NCBI GenBank assembly: GCA_023438065.1
Contig: JAEXRH010000012.1
Location: 248,001 to 312,000 of the forward strand
Direction: 5' to 3'
Length of the DNA stretch: 64,000 nt
Origin: Spirochaetota bacterium
GTDB taxonomy: Bacteria > Spirochaetota > Spirochaetia > Treponematales > Treponemataceae
In this document: piece by piece, positions 16,700-25,677 of the stretch
Position numbering within the stretch: the stretch's first letter is position 1
How the letters are laid out: the number at the start of each line of letters is the position of its first letter
Made by a program: the position numbers and the translations under genes
Notes under the pieces: model-generated
What the model was told of the DNA's origin: nothing
Seen by the model: the letters and a program-made list of their open reading frames with translations, nothing else
Database searches by the model: none

Positions 16700-18258
16700 G
16701 AAGACACATAAAGATCCCTCCCGTGTATCCCGCGGCCCTCGGGGCCGCCCTGTTTTTTTACGTTCCGGTCTATTCGGGACTGTCCGCCCGCCATTCGTTC
16801 CTTGCCGCATTCGGCCTTCTGTGCGTGCTCTCCGCGGCCAACGCCGCGCGCCCCCTTATCGGCCCGAAACACGGCGGACATGCCGTCTTTCTCTTCGTCA
16901 TCGCGCTTACTCTCGGCGGTTTGACGGGATATCTTTCCTCGGTGCGGATGACGATCGGCGACGGGCTTCCTTCGACCCTTGTCGAGCTTGAGCGCGTGAG
17001 CGTCCTCCGCGGAACCTTCCTTGAAGACCCTTCGCCGTACGGGCCGCGATCGTACCGCGCCCGCATCAGGGTAAGCCGAGTCGGTACCCCAAACGGGTCG
17101 AGCGGATCGGCGTCAGGCACGTGCGTGGTCGCGATCCCCTCGACGCTCGTGCGCGAGGCGAGTCCCGGATCCATCCGGGTAACCGGCGGCGGGGTAGTGC
17201 CCTACGCGAAGGGCCTCACCCTCGAGCTTGCGGGCGGGTTTTCCGCGAATTCCGGCGAAAGGAGCGGGCCGGCCCTTTTCCTGGTTGACGATAAGGCGGA
17301 AACACCTGTGAAGGCACTCTCCTGGGACAATGCCTTGAGCCGGGAGCGGGCGACGCTCCGGCTCGCGCTCGCGCGGAGACTGTACGATTGGGGAGCGGCG
17401 GGCGGCTTCCTCTTCGCCCTGATTTCGGGGAACCGCGACTATCTCGATCCCGGTCTGGCCTCGGATTTCTCCCGATGCGGTCTCGCGCACGTGCTCGCGC
17501 TCTCGGGTACGCATCTTTCGCTGCTCGCGCTCCTCGTCCTCAAGGCGGGAAGGCGAGTCGCGGGCAAGCGCGTCTCCGTCGTGCTCTCGATTCTCGCGAT
17601 GACGGTATTCGTCTGGTTCGCGGGATCCTCGCCCTCCCTCGATCGCGCGCTCCTGTTTGCCCTTCTCGCGGTTCTCGCGTCCTCCCTCGGTCTCGAGATC
17701 AGGATGCTTCCCCTTCTCGCGGCTTCGTCCCTCGTTCAGCTCGTTCTCGATCCGAGGGATGTCGCGTCCCTCGCGTTCATGCTCTCCGTGACCGCGCTTT
17801 GGGGAATCCTCTCCTTCGGTGACAGCGTGCGCTACCTTTGCGAGCGGTTTATCCCGGGCGGCGCGTTGGCGGAGATCTCGGCGTCCGTAGGGGCGCAACT
17901 CATGACCGCGCCCGTGCTCGTCGTCTTCATCGGAGTACTCGCCCCATCAGGACTCCTGGCCTCCTGTATCGTCGCGCCGCTTTCCTCGGTGTATATCGTC
18001 GCGGGCTCTTCGTTGCTCGTCGTGTCGGCGACGATTCCGGCTTTTTCGCCGTTCTTCGGGCAGTGCCTCGAATTGCTCTATGGTCCGATCGCGGGAACGG
18101 CGCGCCTATTCGCGCACATTCCCGTCCTCGAGCCCCGGGTATTGCCGGCCTCTTTCGCCGCCGGTATAATACCGGTCGTGGCCGGCATCGCCGTATCGCT
18201 AGCGTCGGCCGCGTCGCGTAAACGGAGGTTCCTTGATGGCGCATTTGCCGGACTATGA
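16693..18258 (+). CDS. comEC: ComEC/Rec2-type competence membrane protein
   Basis: A 521-residue polytopic membrane protein. The central region carries the ComEC competence signature (GLAHVLALSGTHLSLLAL, ~residues 263-280) followed by several helices. An N-terminal OB-like soluble portion (residues ~85-200) sits between the first helices and the channel. There is no C-terminal metallo-beta-lactamase domain, so this is the short form of the family. ComEC transports single-stranded DNA in natural competence; no other com gene is in the window, so the role here is uncertain. Its 3' end overlaps rsmA by 23 bases. Confidence 0.85.
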   Translation: MVRRHIKIPPVYPAALGAALFFYVPVYSGLSARHSFLAAFGLLCVLSAANAARPLIGPKHGGHAVFLFVIALTLGGLTGYLSSVRMTIGDGLPSTLVELERVSVLRGTFLEDPSPYGPRSYRARIRVSRVGTPNGSSGSASGTCVVAIPSTLVREASPGSIRVTGGGVVPYAKGLTLELAGGFSANSGERSGPALFLVDDKAETPVKALSWDNALSRERATLRLALARRLYDWGAAGGFLFALISGNRDYLDPGLASDFSRCGLAHVLALSGTHLSLLALLVLKAGRRVAGKRVSVVLSILAMTVFVWFAGSSPSLDRALLFALLAVLASSLGLEIRMLPLLAASSLVQLVLDPRDVASLAFMLSVTALWGILSFGDSVRYLCERFIPGGALAEISASVGAQLMTAPVLVVFIGVLAPSGLLASCIVAPLSSVYIVAGSSLLVVSATIPAFSPFFGQCLELLYGPIAGTARLFAHIPVLEPRVLPASFAAGIIPVVAGIAVSLASAASRKRRFLDGAFAGL

Positions 18259-19126
18259 CTCGCCGACCGCGCTCAAGGCCTTTTTGGACGGGCGCGGGAT
18301 GGCAATGCAAAAGAAATTCGGGCAGAATTTCATGGTGAATCGCGCGCATCGCGAGCGCCTCGTCGACGCCCTGAAAATCGAGCCGGGTACCGTCGTGTGG
18401 GAGATCGGCCCGGGACTCGGGGCCATGACCGCGAGCATTCTCGATCGGGGAGCGACGCTGACTGCCTTCGAGATCGACCGGGGCTTTTGCGCCGCCTTGC
18501 GGGAGTTTTTCGCGAATCGCCCGAATTTCTCCCTTGTCGAGGGAGACGTCCTCAAGAACTGGCCCGGCGCCCGCGAACGATCAGGCCAGCCTTCGTACCT
18601 TTTCGGTAACCTTCCGTACAACATAGCGGCAGCCATCGTCGGGGACATGATATCCGCCGGAATGCGCTTCGAGCGTATCGTCGTCACCGTGCAGAAGGAG
18701 GTCGCGCTCCGGATGGCCGCCCGGCCGGGAACGGAAGACTATTCCTCCTTTTCCGTTCTGTGCCAGTGGGCCTATCGGGTCGAGCCTCTCATGGATCTCG
18801 CCGCGGGTTCCTTCTGGCCGCGTCCGAACGTCACCTCGCGCGCGGTCTTGATGACCCGCCGGGACGATTGGCCCCGGTGCGCCTCTCCCGAAACCTTTAT
18901 GTCGCTCCTCAGGGGGCTCTTTTCCTCGCGTCGCAAGATGATCAGGAACAATTTCTCGGCATGGCTGGCGCAACGCGCGGCTTCCTTTTCCGGTGAGGAT
19001 ACCGACGCGCTCGTCGAGAGCCTTCTCGGGGAATCGGGGATCGATCCGCGTGCGCGGGCCGAAACCCTCGACGTGGACGCGTTCCTCCGTCTTTCGGACG
19101 CGGTGTCGGGGAGATACGCGAAATGA
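18236..19126 (+). CDS. rsmA: 16S rRNA dimethyladenosine transferase
   Basis: A 296-residue methyltransferase that dimethylates two adjacent adenines near the 3' end of 16S rRNA (A1518, A1519 in E. coli numbering). It contains KKFGQNFMVN, the SAM-binding WEIGPGLGAMT, and catalytic GNLPYNIAAAI. The ATG at 18236 is preceded by GGAGG seven bases upstream; a TTG at 18233 is in frame but less likely. The 3' end overlaps the yggS start by four bases. Its loss in other bacteria gives kasugamycin resistance. Confidence 0.96.
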   Translation: MAHLPDYDSPTALKAFLDGRGMAMQKKFGQNFMVNRAHRERLVDALKIEPGTVVWEIGPGLGAMTASILDRGATLTAFEIDRGFCAALREFFANRPNFSLVEGDVLKNWPGARERSGQPSYLFGNLPYNIAAAIVGDMISAGMRFERIVVTVQKEVALRMAARPGTEDYSSFSVLCQWAYRVEPLMDLAAGSFWPRPNVTSRAVLMTRRDDWPRCASPETFMSLLRGLFSSRRKMIRNNFSAWLAQRAASFSGEDTDALVESLLGESGIDPRARAETLDVDAFLRLSDAVSGRYAK

Positions 19127-19815
19127 GCGTGCGCGATAACCTCGCTTCGGTGCGGGAACGGATCGCCGGGGCGGCCCGGAACTCGGGACGGGATACTTCC
19201 TCCGTGAGGCTCATGGCAGTCAGTAAATTCCATCCCGCGGACGCCGTCATCGAGGCTATGGACGCGGGTCAGACCCTTTTCGGCGAGAACAGGGTTCAGG
19301 AGGCGACCGAGAAGTTCGCGGCGATACGCGCGCTCGGGCGGGAACCGGAGCTTCATATTATCGGGCAGCTTCAGCGCAATAAGGTCTCGAAGATCGTCGG
19401 AGTCGCCTCGTGCGTGCAATCGGTCGACAGACCCGAACTTCTCGAGGAAATCGCCCGGCAAGCCGCGTCGAAAAACCTCGTGATGGAGGTTCTTTTCGAG
19501 TTCCATACCGGTGAGGAATCGAAAGCGGGATACGCCGACGCGGACAGTCTCTTCCGCTCGATCGACCTCCTCGAGCGGATGCCAACGGTCCGTTGCAAGG
19601 GGCTCATGACCATGGCTCCCTTCACTGACGACAAGAACGCCGTTCGCTCGTCCTTCAGGACCCTCGCGAAACTCCGCGAGGAATGCGCCAAACGGTACCC
19701 GAATCTCGATTTCTCGGTCCTTTCGATGGGCATGTCCGGCGATTACGGGATCGCGATCGAGGAGGGCTCGACCCTCGTGCGGGTCGGAACCGCGATTTTC
19801 GGGGAACGTGCATGA
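19123..19815 (+). CDS. yggS: PLP homeostasis protein YggS/PLPBP family
   Basis: A 230-residue single-domain TIM-barrel PLP-binding protein, like alanine racemase domain 1. LMAVSKFHPADAV carries the PLP lysine. LFGENRVQEATEK, HIIGQLQRNK, LMTMAPF and SMGMSGDYGIAIEEGSTLVR are all family signatures. It buffers pyridoxal phosphate and has no known catalytic activity. It sits between rsmA and a secreted unknown, with four-base overlaps on both sides. Confidence 0.95.
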   Translation: MSVRDNLASVRERIAGAARNSGRDTSSVRLMAVSKFHPADAVIEAMDAGQTLFGENRVQEATEKFAAIRALGREPELHIIGQLQRNKVSKIVGVASCVQSVDRPELLEEIARQAASKNLVMEVLFEFHTGEESKAGYADADSLFRSIDLLERMPTVRCKGLMTMAPFTDDKNAVRSSFRTLAKLREECAKRYPNLDFSVLSMGMSGDYGIAIEEGSTLVRVGTAIFGERA

Positions 19816-20303
19816 GACTCAGGCGGCTCGCGGCGCTCATCCTTATGGCGACGGTTTTACCCTGTCTTGTCGCCGAATCCGTTTCCCCCGAACCAAAGCC
19901 CTACGAGAAGGACGAGTTTCCCCAGTGGCTCAAGGATCTCCGCCGAGCGGAGATCATCGCCTTCGGATCCCTTCCGTTCGTTACCTTCAGCGCCTCGATC
20001 TATTACGACGTCTATCGATACTACGACCATGACAAGCAACCGGGATACGAGCCCTGGCCTTTCAAGAAAGGCGCGACGGCCGTTTCCCTTACCGAGGACG
20101 AGCAGAAACGCATCCTGGCCGTCTCGGCGTGCGTCTCGGTAGGGGTTGCGCTCGTCGACTACGGCTTCAGGGCTGTGAGGCGCGCCATCCGCGAGAGGAA
20201 GGCGGAACGGGAACATCAGCTCGAGGTTGACCCGATCACCATCGAGCCGATCATCTCCCCGTTGGAAGGGGAATCCACCGTAGAGGCGGATGGCGGTTCA
20301 TGA
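19812..20303 (+). CDS. Secreted or membrane-anchored small protein, unknown function
   Basis: A 163-residue protein. It has a basic N-terminus and a hydrophobic segment (residues 6-20) that looks like a signal peptide. A second hydrophobic stretch lies at residues 48-64 (IIAFGSLPFVTFSASIYYD) and a third near 104-118. The middle is Tyr- and Asp-rich, and the tail is Glu-rich. I do not recognise the family; conserved spirochaetal proteins of this shape exist, but I cannot name one. The ATG overlaps the yggS stop by four bases and the stop overlaps the rluD start, so it is clearly expressed with them. Confidence 0.7.
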   Translation: MRLRRLAALILMATVLPCLVAESVSPEPKPYEKDEFPQWLKDLRRAEIIAFGSLPFVTFSASIYYDVYRYYDHDKQPGYEPWPFKKGATAVSLTEDEQKRILAVSACVSVGVALVDYGFRAVRRAIRERKAEREHQLEVDPITIEPIISPLEGESTVEADGGS

Positions 20304-21223
20304 GCGAGCTCTCGGTAACGGTCGACGACGCGGCGAACGGGGGAATGAGACTTGATCGGTATTGCGCGCTGATCGCGGGAAGCCCCACGAGGTCCCGGCT
20401 GAAAAACGGGGCGAAATCGGTTTCGGTGAACGGGAAGCCCGCGAAGCTTTCGCGGCAGGTCGTTCCCGGCGATCGTATCGATATCGTGTGGGAAGACGAG
20501 GCGTGTCGCGACATCGCGGGCGAGAACATCCCGCTCGAGGTGGTGTATGAGGACGGGAACGTGACGGTCGTGAACAAGCCGCAGGGTATGGTAACCCATC
20601 CGGCAGCGGGAAACTGGACGGGCACGCTCGTGAACGCGCTCCTGTGGCGCTGGTCCGCCGCCGTTCCCGCGGGTTCCCTCCGGCCCGGCATCGTTCATCG
20701 CCTCGACAAGGATACCTCCGGGATCATCATCACGGCGAGGAACCCGGACACGGAAGCTTGGCTTCAAAGCCAGTTCAAGAGGCGTCGCACGAAGAAGGTC
20801 TATGCCGCGATACTCGCCGGGGTTCCCCGCACGGCGGCGGGCTCGATCAGGACGCGCATCGCGCGCGACCCTAAAAACCGGAAGCGCTTTACCTGGACGG
20901 ACGACGAGAGGCGGGGAAAGGACGCGAGAACCGACTATCGCGTCGTCAAAGTCTATGGTTCCTACGCCCTCGTCCTTTTTCGCCTCTATACCGGAAGGAC
21001 CCACCAGATACGGGTTCACTGCAAATACCTCGGCTGCCCGATCCTCGGCGATCCCGTCTACGGGAAGAAGGATCGCGGGTTTCCCGACGCCACCCTGATG
21101 CTCCACGCCAAGACCCTCGTGATAACCCTTCCGGGGGAGGACAAGCCTCGACGGTTCGACGCCCCGATACCGATCCGGTTCAGGAAGGCGATCCGGGCGC
21201 TCAAGGCGCGCTACCCGCGATGA
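20300..21223 (+). CDS. rluD: RluA-family pseudouridine synthase with S4 domain (RluD-like)
   Basis: A 307-residue enzyme. The N-terminal S4 RNA-binding domain (GGMRLDRYCAL, SVNGKPAKLSRQVVPGD) precedes the catalytic domain with the motif II box GIVHRLDKDTSG, where the Asp is the nucleophile, and the later RLYTGRTHQIRVHC. It converts uridines to pseudouridine in 23S rRNA. RluD is the best match by domain order; the exact target position is not shown by sequence. A second, S4-less paralogue follows with a four-base overlap. Confidence 0.9.
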   Translation: MSELSVTVDDAANGGMRLDRYCALIAGSPTRSRLKNGAKSVSVNGKPAKLSRQVVPGDRIDIVWEDEACRDIAGENIPLEVVYEDGNVTVVNKPQGMVTHPAAGNWTGTLVNALLWRWSAAVPAGSLRPGIVHRLDKDTSGIIITARNPDTEAWLQSQFKRRRTKKVYAAILAGVPRTAAGSIRTRIARDPKNRKRFTWTDDERRGKDARTDYRVVKVYGSYALVLFRLYTGRTHQIRVHCKYLGCPILGDPVYGKKDRGFPDATLMLHAKTLVITLPGEDKPRRFDAPIPIRFRKAIRALKARYPR

Positions 21224-22002
21224 GCGACGTGTTTTCGGGCGGGCCATTCATCGTCAACGAGACGGACGACTGGGCCGCGGTATTCAAGCCTCACGGGATG
21301 CCGTCGGCGCCCATCGAGGAAGGGGAAGAAGGCACGCTTCTTTCCTGGTACCTCGGCGTAAGCCCCGAAGCGCGCGCGGTCGCCGGCCGGAAGCCGGTTG
21401 AACGCGGGCTTCTCCATCGACTCGACACCGACACCGCGGGGCTCGTGCTCATCGCGAAACGGCAAGCGTCCTACGACGCGCTTCTCGCATCGCAAGGGGC
21501 GGGGCTTTTCGTCAAGCGCTACGCGGCGTTCTCGACGAGGGAACGGGAGACCGTATGGGGTTTTCCTTCCGGGAATTCCCTTGAGGGGCTTTCGCAAAGT
21601 GCTTCAATGAAAAGTTCGGTGATTCGGATTCGAAGCCGGTTCCGTCCCTACGGGAAGGGGTCGCGAATGGTTCGTCCCCTTTTCCCGGGAGATCGGGGAT
21701 ACGGGTCGGCGCGCGACGAGTACACGACCGAAGTGGAGTCCGTCGAAAGGTCAGCGGAACCGGGATTGTTCCGCGTGATCGCGTCCCTCGAGCGGGGATA
21801 CCGCCATCAGGTTCGCGCGCACCTCGCGGCGATGGGATATCCGATCGCGGGCGACGCGCTCTATCGCCCGGGCGGCGGTGACGGTTCGACCGCAAACGGC
21901 ATGCCGCTCCAGCTCCACGCGTTCTCGATCGGGTTTCCCGATCCGGTTACCGGCTCGCCAATATCCGTTTCGCTTCCGTTACCAGATAGAACGAGCCGAT
22001 GA
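21220..22002 (+). CDS. Second RluA-family pseudouridine synthase, no S4 domain
   Basis: A 260-residue protein with GLLHRLDTDTAG, the catalytic motif, and YRHQVRAHLAAMGYPIAGD near the C-terminus. There is no S4 domain, so it resembles RluA/TruC-type enzymes. The target (23S rRNA or tRNA) is unknown. It starts within the stop codon of the first enzyme. Its 3' end overlaps the convergent folC by 56 bases, an arrangement that allows transcript interference. Confidence 0.85.
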   Translation: MSDVFSGGPFIVNETDDWAAVFKPHGMPSAPIEEGEEGTLLSWYLGVSPEARAVAGRKPVERGLLHRLDTDTAGLVLIAKRQASYDALLASQGAGLFVKRYAAFSTRERETVWGFPSGNSLEGLSQSASMKSSVIRIRSRFRPYGKGSRMVRPLFPGDRGYGSARDEYTTEVESVERSAEPGLFRVIASLERGYRHQVRAHLAAMGYPIAGDALYRPGGGDGSTANGMPLQLHAFSIGFPDPVTGSPISVSLPLPDRTSR

Positions 22003-23302
22003 CCAGAAGCGGCGCGTTCTCCCGTCGGGCTTCGGCGATCGCGGAATCGATCGCGATCCGCCAGTCGGGATTGACCGCGAGCGAAGCCGGTTTCTCGTCG
22101 CGAAAGGCTCGCTTGAAGGCCGCCTCGGCCCGGTCGATGTCGCTCGCCTTTCGGTCTCCCGGTCGCGTCAGCGTGACCTTGTCGAACCGTCCCACGAACA
22201 GCTCGACGATGGACTCGACGTCCTTGTCCGCGGCGCAGGCGAAAAGAAGATGCGCCTTCCCCGAGTAGATCGAAAAAAAGGTTTCGAGCGTCAGGGAGAC
22301 GCTCCTGACCGTGTGCGCGCCGTCGAGGATGATCGGCGGCGATGAGCGAAGTATCTCGAAGCGACCGGGAAGCCAGGCCGCGGCGAGTCCCCGTTCGATC
22401 GTCGATTCGTCCAGGTCCGGGATGAGGGATTTCGCGACGTAGGCGGCGAGGGCCGCGTTCTGCGCCTGGACGGCGCAGGGAAGCGCGAGGGTCGTCTTGA
22501 CGGTCCTCGCGAATCGCGGGCCGCCCGCAAGCTCGTTGAACGAGATCTCGACGGCAAGCCCTTGTTCCCCGGTTTTCGCGCGGATATCGCGTACCGCGTC
22601 TTCCATCGAAAAAAACGGGCAGCCCTTATCCTTCGCGGCGCGCTCGAATACCAACCTTACGGCGGGATTTTGGCCGGCGGAAAAAACGGGTATTCCTTCC
22701 TTGACGATCCCGGCCTTTTCGCGGGCTATTTTCTCGACCGTGTCGCCGAGGTATTCGGTATGCTCAAGCTCTATCGGCGTTAACACCGACGCTTCCGGCA
22801 CGATGACGTTCGTCGCGTCGAGCCTTCCACCGAGTCCGGTCTCGATGACCGCCCAGGGAAGGCCCGCCTCGCGGAAGGTCACGAACGCGAAAAGGGTGAC
22901 GAGCTCGAACCAGGTCGGTTCGACGCGGCCGGGAAGGGTTTCCGGAATGATGGAGTCGACGAGGGGAACGACGATGTCGCATGCCCTGCCGTAGGTCGAA
23001 TCGTCGAACGGGCCGGTCGCCGACGATACCCGCTCGGTGAAATCGAGCAAGTGGGGCGAGGTGTACAGGCCGGCTTTCGCGCCCGAGGCGTCGATTATGC
23101 GCGCGATCATCGACGAGACGGAGCCTTTTCCCTTCGAGCCCGCGACGTGTATCGATTTGAAGGATCGTTCGGGATGCTTGAATCGTTCGACCAGAAACCG
23201 CATGGTTTCGAGGGAAAAATCGCCTTTTTTCTTTATCTGCTCATAATCAAGGTAGTTTTCAAGCCATTCGTAAAAAAGCTCGGTCTGACGCCGTACGATC
23301 AT
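21947..23302 (-). CDS. folC: Folylpolyglutamate synthase / dihydrofolate synthase
   Basis: A 451-residue Mur-ligase-family enzyme that joins glutamate to dihydropteroate and folates. It contains the P-loop HVAGSKGKGSVSSM, the folate-binding YTSPHLLDFTERV, WAVIETGLGGRLDATN, and ILDGAHTVRS in the C-terminal domain. The start is the ATG at 23302; an in-frame ATG at 23326 would lie in the promoter. A CATAAT box ends six bases before the ATG, so the transcript would start at the start codon. It is divergent from murC across a 62-base shared promoter. Confidence 0.93.
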   Translation of the reverse strand: MIVRRQTELFYEWLENYLDYEQIKKKGDFSLETMRFLVERFKHPERSFKSIHVAGSKGKGSVSSMIARIIDASGAKAGLYTSPHLLDFTERVSSATGPFDDSTYGRACDIVVPLVDSIIPETLPGRVEPTWFELVTLFAFVTFREAGLPWAVIETGLGGRLDATNVIVPEASVLTPIELEHTEYLGDTVEKIAREKAGIVKEGIPVFSAGQNPAVRLVFERAAKDKGCPFFSMEDAVRDIRAKTGEQGLAVEISFNELAGGPRFARTVKTTLALPCAVQAQNAALAAYVAKSLIPDLDESTIERGLAAAWLPGRFEILRSSPPIILDGAHTVRSVSLTLETFFSIYSGKAHLLFACAADKDVESIVELFVGRFDKVTLTRPGDRKASDIDRAEAAFKRAFRDEKPASLAVNPDWRIAIDSAIAEARRENAPLLVIGSFYLVTEAKRILASR

Positions 23303-23308
23303 CGCTCG

Positions 23309-23356
23309 ATTATGCTGGAAAAACACCTTGCGGTAAAGTACCTCTTTGGGTATTAT
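23309..23356. promoter_or_regulatory. Overlapping divergent promoters of folC and murC
   Basis: Minus strand: TTTACC (23337-23332), 17 bases, CATAAT (23314-23309), then six bases to the folC ATG. Plus strand: TTGCGG (23328-23333), 17 bases, TATTAT (23351-23356), then eight bases to the murC ATG. The two -35 boxes overlap. Neither gene has a Shine-Dalgarno, so both would give leaderless mRNA. Confidence 0.6.
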
Positions 23357-23364
23357 TACGAGTT

Positions 23365-24807
23365 ATGAAGCGTTCTGTCTTGCCTGAGAACCTCACGGGA
23401 TTCAGGATTCACATGGTCGGGATAAAGGGAACCGGCATGGCCGCGCTCGCCGAGATCCTTTGCGCGCGCGGGGCAGTCATCTCCGGAAGCGACGTCCCCG
23501 AGACCTTTTATACCGACGAAATCCTCGGAAAGCTCGGCATCGTCGCGCTTTCCCCCTTCAGCGCATCAAACCTCGACTCGAAGGCCAAGCTCGTCATCCA
23601 TTCCTCGGCGTACAAAACCGACCAGAACCCCGAGCTCATCGAGGCGAAGAAGCGAAACATCCCCATACTCCTCTATACCGAGGCCCTCGGCGCCCTTTCG
23701 GCCCTGAGCTATTCCTGCGGCATCGCGGGGGTTCACGGAAAGACCACGACGACCGGCATGGCCGGCACGATCCTCAAGGGCATCGGTCTCGACGCCTCCG
23801 CGCTCGCGGGCTCGATCATCTCGAGTTTCGGCGAGCGGTGCACGATGATCAACGGGTCGAAGTACTTCGTCGCCGAGACCTGCGAGTACCAGCGCCATTT
23901 CATGGATTTTCATCCGCAAAAGATTCTCCTCACGAGCATCGAAAGCGACCATCAGGACTGCTTCCCGACCTATGAAAGCATCCTTTCGGCGTTCATGCAG
24001 TATATAGACCTTCTGCCCCAGTTCGGCGAGCTCATATATTGCGCCGACGATCCGGGCGCGTGCGAGGCGGCGAAGATGATCTTCGCGAGCCGTCCCGATC
24101 TCGTGTTCACCGCGTACGGGGAGAAGGCGACGGGCGACTACAGGCTTTCCGTCAAGGGAATCAGGAACGAGCGTCTCGTATTCGCGCTCAAGGGATTCAA
24201 CGGCGAGTTCCGCCTCCGGGTGCCCGGAAGGCACAACGCGCGAAACGCGGCGGGAGCCGTCGCGCTCGCGGTAAGTCTCCTCAAGGGTGAAAAGGGCTCG
24301 ATCGACTTCACCGACGTCGGGAAGATCAGGGAAGCGCTCGAGTCTTTCTCGGGTTCGAGGAGACGGAGCGAGATCGTCGGAGAGGCCGGCGGCGTCCTCG
24401 TCATCGACGATTACGGCCATCATCCCACCGCGGTCGCGACGACCCTCTCGGGTCTCAAGGAGTTCTATCCCGACCGCCGCCTCGTGGTGGACTTCATGTC
24501 GCATACCTACTCGAGGACCGCGGCCCTTCTCGGCGATTTCGCGAAATCCTTCAAGGCCGCGGACGAGGTCATTCTCCATAAGATTTACGCGTCCGCGCGC
24601 GAGCAATACGACGGCACCGTCACCGGGCAAACCCTCTTCGACGCGGTCAGGCAAAAGCACCGGAACGTCCATTACTTCGAGGAGGTTATGGACGCCCGGG
24701 AGTATCTCGCGAAATCGCTGAAACCCGGCGACGTGTTCGTCACGATGGGAGCCGGCGACAATTGGCGCGTCGGCAAGGCAATTCTCGAGGACAGGGGCGC
24801 ACGATGA
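23365..24807 (+). CDS. murC: UDP-N-acetylmuramate--L-alanine ligase
   Basis: A 480-residue ligase adding L-Ala to UDP-MurNAc, the first peptide step of peptidoglycan. It has GIKGTGMAALAEIL in the UDP-binding domain, the ATP loop GVHGKTTTTGM, VAETCEYQRHF, and DDYGHHPTAVATTL in the C-terminal domain. Length is normal. The VAETCEYQ segment could also fit the related Mpl ligase, but domain lengths and position favour MurC. Its stop overlaps the yicC start, and it heads the murC-yicC-cmk-mutY operon. Confidence 0.9.
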   Translation: MKRSVLPENLTGFRIHMVGIKGTGMAALAEILCARGAVISGSDVPETFYTDEILGKLGIVALSPFSASNLDSKAKLVIHSSAYKTDQNPELIEAKKRNIPILLYTEALGALSALSYSCGIAGVHGKTTTTGMAGTILKGIGLDASALAGSIISSFGERCTMINGSKYFVAETCEYQRHFMDFHPQKILLTSIESDHQDCFPTYESILSAFMQYIDLLPQFGELIYCADDPGACEAAKMIFASRPDLVFTAYGEKATGDYRLSVKGIRNERLVFALKGFNGEFRLRVPGRHNARNAAGAVALAVSLLKGEKGSIDFTDVGKIREALESFSGSRRRSEIVGEAGGVLVIDDYGHHPTAVATTLSGLKEFYPDRRLVVDFMSHTYSRTAALLGDFAKSFKAADEVILHKIYASAREQYDGTVTGQTLFDAVRQKHRNVHYFEEVMDAREYLAKSLKPGDVFVTMGAGDNWRVGKAILEDRGAR

Positions 24808-25670
24808 GAAGCATGACCGGATACGCGTATCGCGAGACGAACGAGGGGGACCTCACGGTCTCCGTCGAGATCAAAAGCTATAACTCGAGATTTCTCGACC
24901 TGACGGTAAACCAGCCGTATTGGCTTTCCCGCCTCGAGAACCGGCTCAGGGAGTACGCCTCGGCCCGCATACAGCGCGGCAAGGTCGAGCTCTCGCTTCG
25001 CCTCAAGGAACGATCCCAGAACCTTCAGGTGATCGCCGACCCGGACGCCGCGCGCGCCTACGTGGGCGCGATCGCCGAGATCGCCGACGCCATAGGACAC
25101 TCAGGCGAGATACCCCTCTCGCTGGTCGTGAACCAGGACGGGGTGCTTCGCTCCGAGCGCGCGCTCGACCCCGAGGCGTATTGGGGAAAGATTGAGCCCG
25201 TGCTTTCGTCGGCCTTCGCCGATTTCGAGCGCTCCCGCGAGGCGGAGGGCAAGGCGCTCTCCAGGGATATCGACGCCATGATCGCGCGGATCGAGACGAC
25301 GGCGGACGTCGTCGCCCGCTGGATACCCGAGATGGAGCGTCTTTTCCGCGAGAACGTCCGGTCGCGCTTCGCCGAGATCCTCGGAGACCGCGTCGACGAG
25401 CAGCGCGTCATGCAGGAAACCGCGGCGCTTCTCGTGAAATACACCATTAACGAGGAGATCGTGCGCCTTCGCTCGCATCTCGAATCGCTTCGCAAGGAGA
25501 TCGCGGAGAATCCGGCTCCCGGGAGAAAGGCTGATTTCATCTGCCAGGAGATCAACCGGGAGGTCAACACGATCGGCTCGAAGAACCAGATTCTCGAGGT
25601 AGGGCAGGCCGTTATCGAGGCGAAGGACGCCCTCGAGAATATCCGCGAACAGATGCGGAACGTCGAGTAG
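24804..25670 (+). CDS. yicC: YicC/YloC-family endoribonuclease
   Basis: A 288-residue protein beginning MRSMTGYAYRE, the invariant start of the YicC family. This fixes the ATG at 24804, overlapping the murC stop; an open frame extends to 24762. It has EIKSYNSRFLDL in the first half and ends with the conserved ADFICQEINREVNTIGSKN. Members in E. coli and B. subtilis act as RNA endonucleases. Seven bases separate it from cmk. Confidence 0.92.
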   Translation: MRSMTGYAYRETNEGDLTVSVEIKSYNSRFLDLTVNQPYWLSRLENRLREYASARIQRGKVELSLRLKERSQNLQVIADPDAARAYVGAIAEIADAIGHSGEIPLSLVVNQDGVLRSERALDPEAYWGKIEPVLSSAFADFERSREAEGKALSRDIDAMIARIETTADVVARWIPEMERLFRENVRSRFAEILGDRVDEQRVMQETAALLVKYTINEEIVRLRSHLESLRKEIAENPAPGRKADFICQEINREVNTIGSKNQILEVGQAVIEAKDALENIREQMRNVE

Positions 25671-25677
25671 GTCGCCC

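Noticed and set aside
15263..16810. A 515-codon minus-strand frame over the HEAT-like gene, and similar frames at 43877-44899 and 45290-46315
   Set aside because: All mirror confident genes and have no recognisable domain or start signal.
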